In this document: positions 36,959 to 48,014 of the stretch, piece after piece
Layout: each line of letters starts with the position of its first letter
Numbering within the stretch: position 1 is the stretch's first letter
Source: Paracentrotus lividus
Taxonomy: Eukaryota > Echinodermata > Echinoidea > Camarodonta > Echinidae
Assembly: GCA_940671915.1 (NCBI GenBank)
Contig: CALNVZ010003433.1
Coordinates: 25,589,405 to 25,653,404, forward strand
Direction: 5' to 3'
DNA length: 64,000 nucleotides
The notes under the pieces: generated by a model
What the model was told of the DNA's origin: nothing
What the model saw: the letters and a program-made list of their open reading frames with translations, nothing else
Database searches by the model: none
Position numbers and translations under genes: made by a program

Positions 36959-37327
36959 ACCTTGACTGTAAAAGGAATCAACAATCCTAAGTATTTAATA
37001 CCCTAAGTTTCATGTTGTGTACACTTGTGTTGAAATCAACCGTTGTTTTTGTAAATTTTAGTCTTATTTCATTTTGCAGCATTATCAATTTCTATAAAGT
37101 CTACTCCTGTTATAAGAGCACAAGTAAATAAAAGAATAAAGAAAGAAAGATTAATAGATAACAAAGCGATTCCTCATGTCCCAATTTGAAACTTTAAATT
37201 TCATTAAATATCAATGTCATTGGTTTAGTCTGGAACGCCAGGTGATAACTGATTTAGATTAGAAGTGTACTTTAACAATAAACAGATTCAATATATCATG
37301 GTTCTCCTTTCTTTGGTAATTCCTCAG

Positions 37328-38400
37328 ATAATTGGAGTGCTGCAGTAGAAGAGACCACTTCGAACGTCAAATTAGAAGTTTTAAAAGTAGAGACTGTGGA
37401 TGTAGATGCCGATGATGGGCCGTATGACAGAGAGTTTCAGATATTCAATGCTAATGAACAAGACACTGATGGAGAACCTATCTCATGTCACGTTTGTAGC
37501 GAAGAATTCTGGAATATAGATCTTTTGACGGAGCACATCACCAATCACCATACGGGCCCGACCATGGACCTCGGAAGCACGTCTTGCAACTCTGCAAACC
37601 TTGAGAAAAGAAATGAGTGTGTTAGTTCTTGTAATGAAATTGATGAGCTATATTGTGAAATTGAAGAACATCACCCAGTGGACAATGTTGCAGTGAAACC
37701 CTTTTATGCTTCTGAATCACAAAGCGAAATGTCTAAAACCTGCCCTTTTGAAAATGAAAGAGTTTATGATGAAGTTACAGCCTGTCATCGGAATAGGGCT
37801 GATGTTCTTGACCATGACAATCAATCCACTGACGGCTTTCAAGAATTTGCAAATACTCCTGTAGCGTTGAAGTTCATTAACATGCAAAAAAATGGTAAGA
37901 TCCCTGTGGGACAATCTAAAACTCTGCCAGTAAAGCCCTTCCCATGTGTGCTCTGTCCAAAATCTTTCCATCGAAAGTTTTTGTTGCAGAGCCATTACAA
38001 AACCCACAAGCGTCAGGAGGAGCGGAAGTGCCCTATCTGTGAGAAGACATTTACCAGGGTCAGCAAACTAAACCACCATATTGAAACCCACAATGGTCAG
38101 AACTGCCCTGATGATGCCATCCGATGCCACATGTGTCAGAAGACCTTCAGCAAGGCCAGTAACCTGAACCGCCATCTGTTGATTCATAAAGGTGAGAAGA
38201 GCTTCCAGTGTGAGATGTGTGATCGTAGCTTCAGCGACAAGAGCTCCCTAAGGAATCACCAGTATACACACACTAAGGAGAAGGCATTCCATTGTGAGAT
38301 ATGTGACACTTGGTTCAAACAGAAGCGGTGTCTTGTGAGACATGTTTTCGAGCAACATCATCACCAAGAGAGTTACTCATCCCAAGATCAGTCTTTATAA
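37328..38400 (+). CDS. C2H2 zinc-finger protein, large terminal exon
   Basis: The exon starts after taattcctcag, needs phase 1 input, and is open for 357 codons to TAA at 38398. Numbering from the GTG codon at 37396, a diverged C2H2 finger lies at residues 31-51. A long acidic/Cys-containing linker follows. Five classical fingers lie at about 184-204, 212-232, 244-264, 272-292 and 300-321, each C-x2-C..H-x3/4-H, with TGEK-like linkers (HKGEK, HTKEK). V-K-L-E and L-K-V-E upstream match the SUMO consensus, echoing the KEEP motif of exon 1. It is probably a nuclear DNA-binding transcription regulator. It resembles large multi-copy zinc-finger families, so no orthologue is named. No frame damage is seen, unlike the duplicated region. 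Confidence 0.85.
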
Positions 38401-38599
38401 AAGTTTTTTCATTATTTATTTTACCTCATTGCAAAGAAATAGAAAAAACAAATACATGAATGTGCAGTTGTTTTTATAGGTAAGTATAAACAAGGTACCT
38501 GCAGGTAAATGTTAATATTGCATTTCATAATATCATCTAAAGTATAATTAACACCCCATTTATAAATGACAGCCTTACGAGTGGGGGTAAACTGAACTG

Positions 38600-38605
38600 A
38601 ATAAA
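38600..38605 (+). promoter_or_regulatory. Polyadenylation signal AATAAA for the zinc-finger gene
   Basis: AATAAA about 200 bases after the stop codon of the zinc-finger exon, followed by A- and T-rich sequence. From 38606 to 39340 no further coding or repeat signal is seen. Confidence 0.55.
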
Positions 38606-39347
38606 GCAAAAAAATCATAGTCGGTCACTGATCTCTACTGTACATCAACTAGATGCGGTATATTCTGTTCAGCATAATAGTTGAAGCCAGCATGCACACA
38701 CCTCCCTTGCACCATCTTACCCTCTCTTATTAGAACATTATGTTGTCTTTGAATGAGGTAATTTAAGAACTCACGTTATAGAAGATTTCAATTGGTTGCA
38801 GGTACATGTATTGATACAGAAATACAGAAAAGACCAGGGATAGGGGTTTTATCTTTGAATAGAACTGTACCTAGTTGGTTTCTGTTTTGCTGCTTGGCGA
38901 TTAGTGGGGCATTAGTAGAAAATAAGGATCATTTGATCCCACTCTAGGGTCTTCTTTTGCACTTCTGGACACCATTTACTCATGTCAGAGGTTGTAAGTT
39001 CAAGTTTTCTGGCAATTTTTACATTAATGTGAGAGCATGTTCTCTATCCTGCGAACAAAATGATTTTAATTTTTTACATCTGATGTTGAGAAATAAAGAT
39101 CGCCTTTCCTTCATCGCCAAATTTTTTGGTCCATTAGTGTTTGCACATTTCCACATGTGTCCAAAGTGCATTGCAATAAACAAACTCATAGCAATGGATG
39201 CAAAGTAGATACGCCATATACTTTGACCCTAGTTGGGCGTCGCATCACCATTAGTTTTACATTGGTTGTACATGAACTTTTTCATAGTTCCACATGGTGG
39301 TTGGCATCTCCATTTAAAGCGAAGTGCACGCTTCTCTTTGTCCGCAT

Positions 39348-39500
39348 TTAAATTTTGATTACTTTGCACGTGCTGCTAGCTGCTAATCGATACTTCTTCA
39401 TCTCTTCTTTGGTCAGTTTATGTGACCTTTCTAAATGTTTGGACATATCCCTTACTACTTGATGACAAATGGGACATTCCCTCTCTCTGCGGAATGTTGT
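39348..39500 (-). pseudogene. Single C2H2-like finger exon, distal copy
   Basis: The minus strand reads TTFRRERECPICHQVVRDMS then KHLERSHKLTKEE and ends in a stop at 39348. The C-x2-C..H-x4-H pattern fits a zinc finger. It is a tandem duplicate of 39628-39771, ~270 bp away. The acceptor here is poor (caaagag), which suggests decay. Confidence 0.45.
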
Positions 39501-39627
39501 CTCTTTGATAAAAATTGAAAAGGAGATACATTTGTATTAGTGCTGTTTGTTTTTGAAACAAGCCATTGTCGTGGAGATTCAATAAAAATGAAAATCGAGT
39601 TTGATAGTATAGATGATAAAGTGTTTT

Positions 39628-39771
39628 TCATTGTGATTTCGTTGCATGTGCTGCAAGACAATGTTTATTCCGCTCCTCTTTGTTCAGCTTATGTAACCTT
39701 TTTAAGTGCTTTGACATATCCTGTACTGTTTTATGACAAAAGGGACATTCCCTTTCTCTACAGAATGTTGT
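39628..39771 (-). CDS. Single C2H2-like finger exon, proximal copy
   Basis: A good minus-strand acceptor (ttatcacacag) is followed in phase 0 by TTFCRERECPFCHKTVQDMS, KHLKRLHKLNKEERNKH and a stop at 39628. One finger (C-x2-C, H-x4-H) with a basic tail. It lies just downstream, in transcription order, of the helicase fragment, and may be its alternative last exon. Single fingers of the C-P-x-C..HL-R-x-H-K-L kind recur in mobile-element proteins; that link is inference. Confidence 0.45.
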   Translation of the reverse strand, partial: TTFCRERECPFCHKTVQDMSKHLKRLHKLNKEERNKHCLAAHATKSQ

Positions 39772-39849
39772 CTGTGTGATAAAAACTGAAAAGGAGATAT
39801 TAGTGTTGTATGATTTTTTAAACAAGCCAATCACATGGTAATTCAGATT

Positions 39850-40374
39850 CTAAACGATTTTATTTTTAATAAGGCAATGATCACCCTTCATGAAGTCCTT
39901 CATGCTCTCCGATACACTCCTTCCAGCAACATTGCCTGAAAATTGAACGGTTATGGCAACACTTTGTTTGCCATCTCTCCCAATGCGACCGCTCATCTGC
40001 ATATAATTGTCTAGTTCTGAGCTTCTGAGCTTCTTCCACAGATGATGCAGGTGTACACACCCTTCACTTGTACGCCCATGTCATAAGCTATGGTGGCTAT
40101 CAAAACCCTCACCGACCCATCTGGAGTGCTGAAACTGGCAATAATCTTCTGTTGAACATAATACTTTGTGTTGGTATGGTATGTGGGTTCTTGCGAGCAG
40201 GTCAAGAAACGTTGCATATATATCGCTGACCACCTTTCCTGACTGGCAGTAGACAATGACTCTATTGCATGCAGCCCCTCTGGCTTTCACATCGTCAATT
40301 ACCCATTCGAACATGGAGTCAAAGTTCTTCTTGCGTGATTTGAAGACGGCATGTTTGATGTTTTTCTTTTCTGG
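39850..40374 (-). pseudogene. RecQ-like SF2 helicase, C-terminal lobe, frameshifted
   Basis: The minus strand begins after a possible acceptor (gtgacag) with PEKKN..; N-R-V-I-V-Y-C matches helicase motif IV, G-S-V-R-V-L-I-A-T-I-A-Y-D-M-G-V motif V, and Y-M-Q-M-S-G-R-I-G-R-D-G motif VI of RecQ-type helicases (usual form Q-x-x-G-R-x-G-R-D). It ends with stop TAG at 39850. Two frame changes are needed, near 40155 and near 40050. The Walker A/B lobe is not found within 40.4-44 kb. So this is half a helicase: a truncated pseudogene, or the last exons of a gene whose earlier exons are missing or unrecognised. Indels may be sequence errors. Confidence 0.65.
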
Positions 40375-40599
40375 CTGTCACGGCCCAGTACGCATTGATC
40401 ATGAAGGACAAAAATCTCTTGAGAAAAAATATAACTTGTCACTGGTACTCAAACAAAATGGAGGGAGAGAATGAATTTGAAATTATAACAAATATACATT
40501 TATTAATTACTTAATAAACAGTGTATGTATATATGAATGAAATAAAAAATGCAATATAGTTATACCTGTTTGATAATCTACAAAATGTTGGTACCAAAT

Positions 40600-40890
40600 A
40601 ATGCCGGCTGTAACTAAAATTGGTTTCAAAAAGATATATAAAGTTCTATGTTGGCTTGTCACGGTCGTTGGGGCCCTTCTTCCTGACGATGCGAACTCCT
40701 TCCTGGCGATACGAACTCTGACACGACGTTGATTTTCCAATGCAGAAATCCGGTCACCCCGGGTTTGTAGATTAAATTGAAATGTTTGATATAAATTTTC
40801 AGCCACTTTGTGAGATATGATAGGCGTCAATTCCTCTATTAGGGTTTGCCTGATGGCAATTACTAAGTTATTTATAGTAGCTTTTGGCAA
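40600..40890 (-). other. Possible coding remnant, helical/basic
   Basis: The minus strand is open for ~95 codons: PKATINNLVIAIRQTLIEEL, then an Arg-rich RISALENQRRVRVRIARKEF. The composition looks coding (amphipathic, charged), but no family is recognised. It overlaps the end of the ORF1-like fragment in another frame. Confidence 0.25.
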
Positions 40891-41394
40891 AGGTTACACC
40901 TTGGGGATTTGAGTTCCTCTTCCTCTGTTATTTCAGTGGATACTCCGTATATGACCCCCTTCATACCTGTAGGTTGCTCTTCCACTTTTACAGGGATGAT
41001 TCCAATTTCGCTAATTTGTTGGATTGCCGTCATTTGTTTTCTGTTTTTGCGTTTTATAAGAAGGCAGTAGGCAGTCGGTTTTATGAAGTCTACCGGATTT
41101 GGGCAAACTGCCCCTATGGTCCCTGCAATGGTTATCGGGTTTACGTTTTTAAGGTTTTTGTTTTTTTTCTATTGGTGAGATAAGGAGCTTGAGTTCAGAG
41201 TTGATATTTGATGTCGGTGTGCCAAAAATCATTATTATTGTAGTCGGTATCTGAAACTGATGACTCCCCCTATTTTTGATGGTTTCAATGTACAAACTTC
41301 CTTCACGCTTACATTTATGTTTACGAGAATGCGTGGCCGTCTGATCTTCTTCTTCATTGGTTGGCGGGTCCGTCATCACGTGACCCTCTGCCAT
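40886..41394 (-). pseudogene. Non-LTR retrotransposon ORF1-like fragment
   Basis: The minus strand starts MAEGHVMTDPPTNEEEDQTA. After a one-base shift in an A8 run near 41168 it continues NPITIAGTIGAVCPNPVDFI, then ISEIGIIPVKVEEQ and MKGVIYGVSTEITEEEEL. The order 'ipV-x-V..kGVI-x-G-V..eEL' is typical of the RRM-like part of ORF1 in Jockey/Nimb-type elements. The Cys-knuckles and reverse transcriptase are absent downstream. A 5' fragment without its 3' part is unusual for target-primed copies. The family call is tentative. Confidence 0.45.
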
Positions 41395-41720
41395 GGTGAA
41401 ATCCGCCGCGTAAGAGCGGACATTTTGTTACGTGCAATGTGCAGGTATGTGTTAGTTATAATAACCCACAAATCTCGCTTACTTTGGTTTTTCCCCAGCA
41501 GGAATTCCAGAACGAGGTCTAAAACAGATAAGAATCAAAATATGGTCCAAAAAGAGCAATTCCACAGAAATTTTGGTTCCTGGGAGCAGGAGTTTGCAAA
41601 AGCGCACCGTGCCGCCAAATCCTAGGTGCTGTACCTAATCTTCGTATTAGTCTTTTATTTGTTAAAATGAAAAATAATGATCCCTGTCTTTTGGTGTATT
41701 AATTTTTTTTCAGTATTTAC

Positions 41721-42295
41721 CTCAGTATTGACATTGTCTTTCTCATCCAGTGTAATAGTGCCTTTTGAGTTGCCATATCTCAAGTATTTGCCAGTGTCAT
41801 CATAAGTTATATCTTCCGAGTAGCGAAGGTTTCATGCATCAACAAGAAAGGCTATTTCCTCATCACAGCCTAAAGGTACAGAGTCGTTCACCTCTGTTGT
41901 TGGGAAGAGCAAAACTTTCCCAACACGTTTACTGTCCTTAAAAAAAGCACTCCGTTCATCAAAGATATGCCACTTCTGTTTGAACAGAATCTGTCCGTGA
42001 AATTGGAAATGAGTTATCCCTTTGAAAATTCTGTAAAAGTATGAGTTACACTGCGCCACTTCCCTGACCCCCACTTAGTTTTATATATCAACACTTCATC
42101 ACCTTCTTCTAACCGCTTCATCAGCCCAGCTGATGTTGACTTACTGACGACAAGAGGAATAGAGTCCCTCCTTTCTTCAATGTCCTGAAGATGTTCTAAA
42201 GCACCGGTGAAGGTTGCTTGTGACTTTCCTGTTGAAGGAGGTCCAACGAACAAGATATTAAAGTTCATCGTCTCATTAATGTGATTGTAAGACAC
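41721..42295 (-). pseudogene. P-loop (DUF3987-like) ATPase fragment, internally deleted copy
   Basis: The minus strand reads MSYNHINETMNFNILFVGPP-STGKSQ (Walker A G-P-P-S-T-G-K-S), then VVSKSTSAGLMKRLEEGDEV as in the paralogue at 43143-44128. It then jumps to an unrelated KTKWGSGKW segment, and with two more frame shifts continues through WHIFDERSAFFKDSKRVGKV and a YSEDITYDDTGKYLRYG tail to a good donor (GAG/gtaaat) at 41721. The ATPase core present in the paralogue is missing, consistent with an internal deletion. What the C-terminal part is, I do not know. Confidence 0.5.
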
Positions 42296-43142
42296 CTTTA
42301 TCCAATCAAGAGAGATGTCGAGGCCAACATACTTTCATACAGATACATTGTAACTGTCGCAGCAGCTAATACTACCGTAGAAGCATTGTCGGGAAAAAAT
42401 TCCCAACACTGCCGGGGAACAGAAATGTGTAATCAAAGGTGTTCCTCTTATTCTTACTTATTTCACTTAATGATAATAATAACTTCCTTTTCATAATAGG
42501 TACAATGTGCATACATAGGAAATATCACATGACCGATAGCATAAAATACGAAATTAAATAACAGAGCAGTAAAAAAAATAATAAAAACACATTATACAAA
42601 ACTTGTCCAGCATATGGACTATATCTTGACAGAAGTCCCTGTTGCAAAATATCAAAAGGAATGAACCAAGTACACATGAAAATAACAGAATGGAGGAGAG
42701 CTCCTACAGACACAGCTGGTGCTAAAGACGGCACTATGTGATCACTTGTTTACAAGACACACACACACACCCGTTGAGGAAAAGCAAAGAAAAAGTTTTT
42801 TTTTTAGTCCAATGAGACAGCTGGGTATACTGTGAATGTTGCAGGTGTTGTCAAAGCATCCTTATTATTTCCTTTCTTTTGTGTGTGTGTTTTTTTTTTG
42901 TACACCAAACAGAAGAATGTCTCTAATCCTCCCTCCACTCCATTTTAATAGTGCCTCCTGTCCAATAAAACCCAAAAGGCTCTCCTGACAAGGTGGAACC
43001 TTCAAAAAGTCACATCCTTCTGTACCATGGAAGAAAAGACATGGAAAGTTGCTGCCACCCTCATTATTTGGTCCACTATCATGCTCTGGGGTGGATTGAC
43101 ACCATTTTTTATGGCAGCATTGACGTCAATGTAAGTTTTCAT

Positions 43143-44128
43143 TCACAGAAGCCAATAACTCGGTCGAGTTTTCATCGAATGTGAACACTTTGTTGTTTTG
43201 AATGAATCTGTCAAACACCCTGAAAACGTTGAGGATCGATGGTTTGCCTTGCAGTCTGAGGTTTGCAAACAATTAGGGAAATGCAAGATTAAACGCTCGG
43301 TGAACCCATTTCCAACGTCGAGGGTTGTCAGGAGTTGGGCATCTGGACTCGTTTGTAGGGCACCTGGACTCGTTTGTAGGGCACCCAGAATACAGAATGC
43401 CCTATCTGTCTCTATCACACTACTCTTCTGTGATGCTAATGACACAGATACCTTTTCCCTGCTGAACAGGTTGTTCAACAGTGAAATATCACTGGCACAA
43501 GTCATCATCCTGTGCAAGTGGTCAAAGACTCCGCTCGATATGAGCACGGCATCGCCTTCATCTACACGCTCCATCAGCCCGGCAGATGTTGATTTGCTGA
43601 CAACAATTGGACCACATTTCCTCCTTTCTTTGATGTCCTGTAGAGGCTTCAAAGCACCAGTGAAGATGGCTTGTGACTTTCCTGTAGAAGGAGGTCCAAC
43701 GAACATGATGTATAAGTTCGGCTTCACATTGATGCGATTGTAAGACATCTTATTTCTTTGTCCAATGAAGAAAGATGTTGAGCCCAACACACTATCAAAC
43801 AGATAGCCATCACAGCAGCTAATACTAGAAGCATGGTCAGAAAAACATTTCCCGAACATGGGAACAGAGTTGTGTAATCAAAGGGTGTTCCTCTTATTCT
43901 GGAAAAAAAATTTGTCCACGTTTGGAAACAATTATCTGTTGGAAAATGATAATTGTTTGTTTTCTTTTTCCCTTCATATTGGATAATGATTAACGTGCTT
44001 TGACATGAGGCTCCAAAAAGGCAAGTGCTTTCATGACCCAGTGCTGTCTCGCTTTGTATGGTCTTGCCCCTACCCCACTTGGCTGTAAGCTTGAACAATT
44101 TTTCATATTGGGTCCTCAGTGAGGCCAT
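43143..44128 (-). pseudogene. P-loop ATPase resembling DUF3987 (primase-like) family
   Basis: The minus strand opens with EKELTKRMASLRTQYEKLFK (a helical leader duplicated just upstream). After one shift near 43855 it gives IMFVGPPSTGKSQAIFTGAL (Walker A), VVSKSTSAGLM, EGDAVLIS (a likely Walker B-like strand), a L-L-N-N-L-F-S-R-E segment, AFCILGALQ and a D-V-G-N-G-F-T-E-R-L-I-L region with an arginine-finger-like R. This order fits DUF3987-type P-loop proteins, which occur in replicative and mobile elements; the animal versions are poorly studied. The frame stops at 43143. The 8-codon repeat GALQTSP occurs twice. Its role is unknown. Confidence 0.55.
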
Positions 44129-44209
44129 CCTTTTGGTAAGTTCTTTCTCTCCAAAAGGCGTCCATACTGTGTTCTAATAGGGATGTCATCTTGGTAATTT
44201 CTTTCTCTA

Positions 44210-45715
44210 AAAATACAGAAAATAAAAATATTCTTTCAATATTGTAAGTCTGGTCATGCCTGTCACCAGACTTGAAAGTGTTGTCAAGGCATCCTTTTCA
44301 TTTTCTTTCTTCAGGACCTTTGGTACTCCACAACCAGAAGTTTGTCTCTAATCCTCCCTTCTCTCCATTTAGTGCATCCTGTCCAATGAAATCCATAAGG
44401 CTCTCCTGCCAAGGTATATAGAATAAGTGGAGGAGATGGGCCACCACTACATGTACCTGCCATTTTCACACAAATTTCATTTGCTGACGTAACGTTGCTA
44501 TTTTTTGAAGGGGGATAGCCTGGGTATCAATTTGAGAGATTGATCTATTTCGTTCCAATACTTGGGTCCTGTGAAAACTACAGTTTTTTGAGCGATGGAT
44601 GTCCGTAAGAGTGGGGGGTGATACTGATTAGACTGTCTTGTGGGATACGAGTGTACTTCGGAATTCCTGGTAAAGATAGAAATGAGAGGGGAGGGAAAAA
44701 TACATGTGAGTTCATGTTTGCTGCTGTGTTAAATGCATCAATAGAAATTAAAATGCAGTACATTCATTCAAAAACGGACATTAGAATGCAACAAACAAAA
44801 AACCCACAAGTCTAGGAATTCATTGGCATGGCGAGTGTACATATCAATTTGGTATGCAAAGCACCTGACAGGATGATAGTGGGGAAGATAACAACAGTGT
44901 CTACAATTCAGATAAAGCAATTATAAATGTATTGTGCACCTTTCCATTAAATCAAACAGGTTGGTACATGTAGCTAAATTCAAAAGAAAAGCTACAATCT
45001 CTAACCAAAGTATTCATGGTTTCCAACATGGTGGTATTGATTCCCCATACCAAAATGAAACAAACTTTTAGAATATTATAGTGAAGATTTAAATACAGGG
45101 AATAAATCCAAAATTTTTGTGATAGGAATTAATTATAAATTCCATGATTTTTTCTGCAGTTAGGCACAATATGAATTTACAATTTACATTTCCTTCAACT
45201 ATTTAGAGTGTAAAGAGTTAGTGATAACTTGCTGTGTAATTCTTAGTTGTCTGCTTGTTTTGAGCAAGAACATCCTGGAATTCATACTACCAGAGTATAA
45301 ATGACAAAATTTAATGTTAAACAAATATTAAATCTCTGAAATGTAGAATCTTTAGTATAAATTTGAGGGGACCAGAGTTTTCCCCACATGTCAAAAGGGC
45401 AACTAATTATATTTCTTTTACCATTTTGATGGTTTCAATACAATGGGAGAACCACTGATCTGTTCTACAAAACTCAAAGATTAATTTAATTTTACAAGTC
45501 ATAGCCTCTCCACTTATGTACTGGGTTCATTAAAGACTTATTCTGTAGTTCTAAAAAACAAGTAACCGTGAAGAACATCCTGTAGTTCTCTTAAGTCTAA
45601 TCAAAATATATATTTGATTTAAAGACTTTTATCCAATTTTAGCCACATGAAAGCTTTTATCAAAAAAACAAAAGTTCACATCTTTGGCAAAGAAACAATA
45701 ACAAATAGCAATGCA
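44210..45715. other. No gene seen
   Basis: AT-rich sequence. 44270-44420 is a diverged duplicate of 42850-43000 (shared 'tctctaatcctccct' and 'ggctctcctg..aaggt'), showing that the duplication of the P-loop block extends beyond the frames. Otherwise nothing is recognised. Confidence 0.4.
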
Positions 45716-45717
45716 TG

Positions 45718-46812
45718 ACGTCCAATCAGATATTAAATGTAAATTCATATGACTTCTGGCACACTATAAATTAACGAATACAGGTTTGATATAATAAATG
45801 TGGTGGTATTTTCCCACAAGAATTGTACAAAAAATAAAAACTTCAGTTTCTTCATCATTAATATTTTCAATACAAAGAATGGATGTCAGATGTGTGATAG
45901 AACGTTTGATTTCAATTTCATGCTATTCAGTATTAAGCTAATAATTAGCCATTTTACAACTAGGCTTCACTCAGATAAGCTAAGATGGAAGTTAATCTTC
46001 CTCTGTTTCACATGAAGAAAGTGCAGACAAAACTCAACCCTCAAAGTTTTGAGACTAACTGTTTATAACCACGACATAAACAAACCAAGTCAGTACATGT
46101 AGCAAAAAAGCTTTAGATATATCAGTGAGATGCTTTCAAAACAAATATTAAGTCACAGGTCTATGTGACAAAATTAAATCTCTATAACCTCTAATCTAGA
46201 GATTGATGGTTGTAACCAAGGTTCCATCATACAATCAAGTAAGTTCAGCATTACAGACTGAAGCTACGTGAACATATTACTTGTACATAAACACATAAAT
46301 AAGTATTGAGGAAAAGTATCTTTGAACTCTTCCCAAACAAGGAAAATAAAGAACAATGTCAGTAAATAGGCACTGAGGTTTCATCTATGAATGAGTTTCA
46401 AGGAAGTTTTTATATGCTAATATTTTAACCTCTTTTTATGTTTACTTGTTCATGTAAGTAGATTCATGCACAAGAGTCAAAAGAATTCAGACTGATTGGG
46501 CTAATATAGTTTGGCTCAGAACAAAAGTATTATGTTCAAACCAAATGATCTACAATTCTTAGAATACTTTCAATAAAGAACCAAGATGTTATGAATAAAT
46601 ACATATTTAACATATGATTACCAATTAGATCCCTTTGAATCAATATGACCTATGTCTTTTATCAAGGCATCCATGGTAGCTTGGTAAAATCATCATCGTT
46701 TTAAATTGTAAAGATCAAATCTCAGCTCGATGGGATTCAATATATAAATGTTTTGAGTGCTTTATAATATTGATAATAAAGTGTAATAAGTACATGTATG
46801 AAGGTTTAAAAT
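45718..46812 (+). repeat. 1.1 kb diverged tandem repeat, unit 1
   Basis: Shared blocks with unit 2 include gtccaatcagatatta, cttctggcacact, gtggtggtattttccc, gatgctttcaaaaca, agtcacaggtctatgtgaca, cattacagactgaa and gttttgagtgctttataa, all in the same order. The divergence is clear, so unlike the 14.6 kb repeat this is an old, real duplication. Confidence 0.8.
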
Positions 46813-47935
46813 GTCTGATGTCCAATTAGATATTAACTATGATTCATATGTCTTCTGGCACACTGTAAATAAACAAATGCACGTTTGTTAGTTTGTTATA
46901 ATAAATGTGGTGGTATTTTCCCCACATGAATTGTACAAAAAAATCAACAACAACAAAAAACTTCGGTTTCTCCATCATTAATATTTGAAGAAATCTGGAA
47001 ATTTCTCTGACAAAAGAAGCAAATTCCGATGATTATTAAGTAAATTATGTTGTAAAACAATAGTATAGTAGGCACATAGAAATGTGTTTCTTTATTTTTT
47101 TTTCCCTGTCCATCCTTTCCCTGTTTCTTTAAATAACGGACAAAACTCAACCATCAAAGTTTTGACATTAAATGATTATAACCACGACTTAGACAAACCA
47201 TGCCAATACAATAGCTATCAAAAGCTTTGAAAATATCAGTGAGATGCTTTCAAAACAGATATTGAGTCACAGGTCTATGTGACAAATTTCAATATCTATA
47301 ACCTCCAATCTAAGAGATTGATGGTTGTAACCATGGTTTCATCATACAATCAAGTAAGTTCAGCATTACAGACTGAAAACTACGTGAACATATTACTTGT
47401 ACATAAACACATAAATAAGTATTGAGGAAAAAGATTCTTTAACTCCTCAAACAAGGAGTATAAATAATGTCAGTATTTTATAGGCACTGATGTTTCATTT
47501 TTGAATGAGTTCCAAAGCAGTTATTAAATGCTATTATTTTACCCTCTTTTTATGTGTACTTATTTATGTAAGTAGATTCACATACACGAAGTCCAAAGGA
47601 TTCATACTGATTTTGCTAATATTGTTTGAATCAGAACAAAAGTATTATGTTCAAACCAAATGATCTACGGTTCTTTGAATAATTTCAATATAGAACCAAG
47701 ATGTTATGAATAAATATTCAATATATGATTTTAAAGCTACAATTACCAACTAGATCCTTTTTTTTATTTATACAACGTATGTCTTTTATCAAAGTAATCA
47801 TAGTAATTTGAAAATTCCTCATCGTTTAAAGTTGTAAAGATCAAATCACAGCTCTATGGGATTCTGTATATAAATGTTTTGAGTGCTTTATAACATTGAC
47901 AATCAAGTGTAATAGGTAGGAAGGTTTAATATTGA
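46813..47935 (+). repeat. 1.1 kb diverged tandem repeat, unit 2
   Basis: Second copy of 45718-46812. It ends next to the truncated retrotransposon at 47936. No coding potential in either unit. Confidence 0.8.
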
Positions 47936-47938
47936 GGA

Positions 47939-47968
47939 TTAATCAATCTTAACATTCATTGGTAACAT
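47939..47968 (-). pseudogene. Possible start of a lost ORF2
   Basis: Downstream of ORF1 on the minus strand an ATG begins MLPMNVKID then stop. An N-x-K-I-type start is what is expected just before the endonuclease domain of non-LTR ORF2. The sequence then changes to the 1.1 kb repeat. Short and uncertain. Confidence 0.25.
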
Positions 47969-48014
47969 ATCTTGTGTTTGGTTCAAGTAAGAGATGTTTA
48001 TATTCTTACTCTAG

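Noticed and set aside
41395-41625. Plus-strand exon-like frame ending WEQEFAKAHRAAKS
   Set aside because: The tail looks coding and ttttccccag resembles an acceptor, but no partner exon or family was found. The upstream part is antisense to the ORF1-like fragment.
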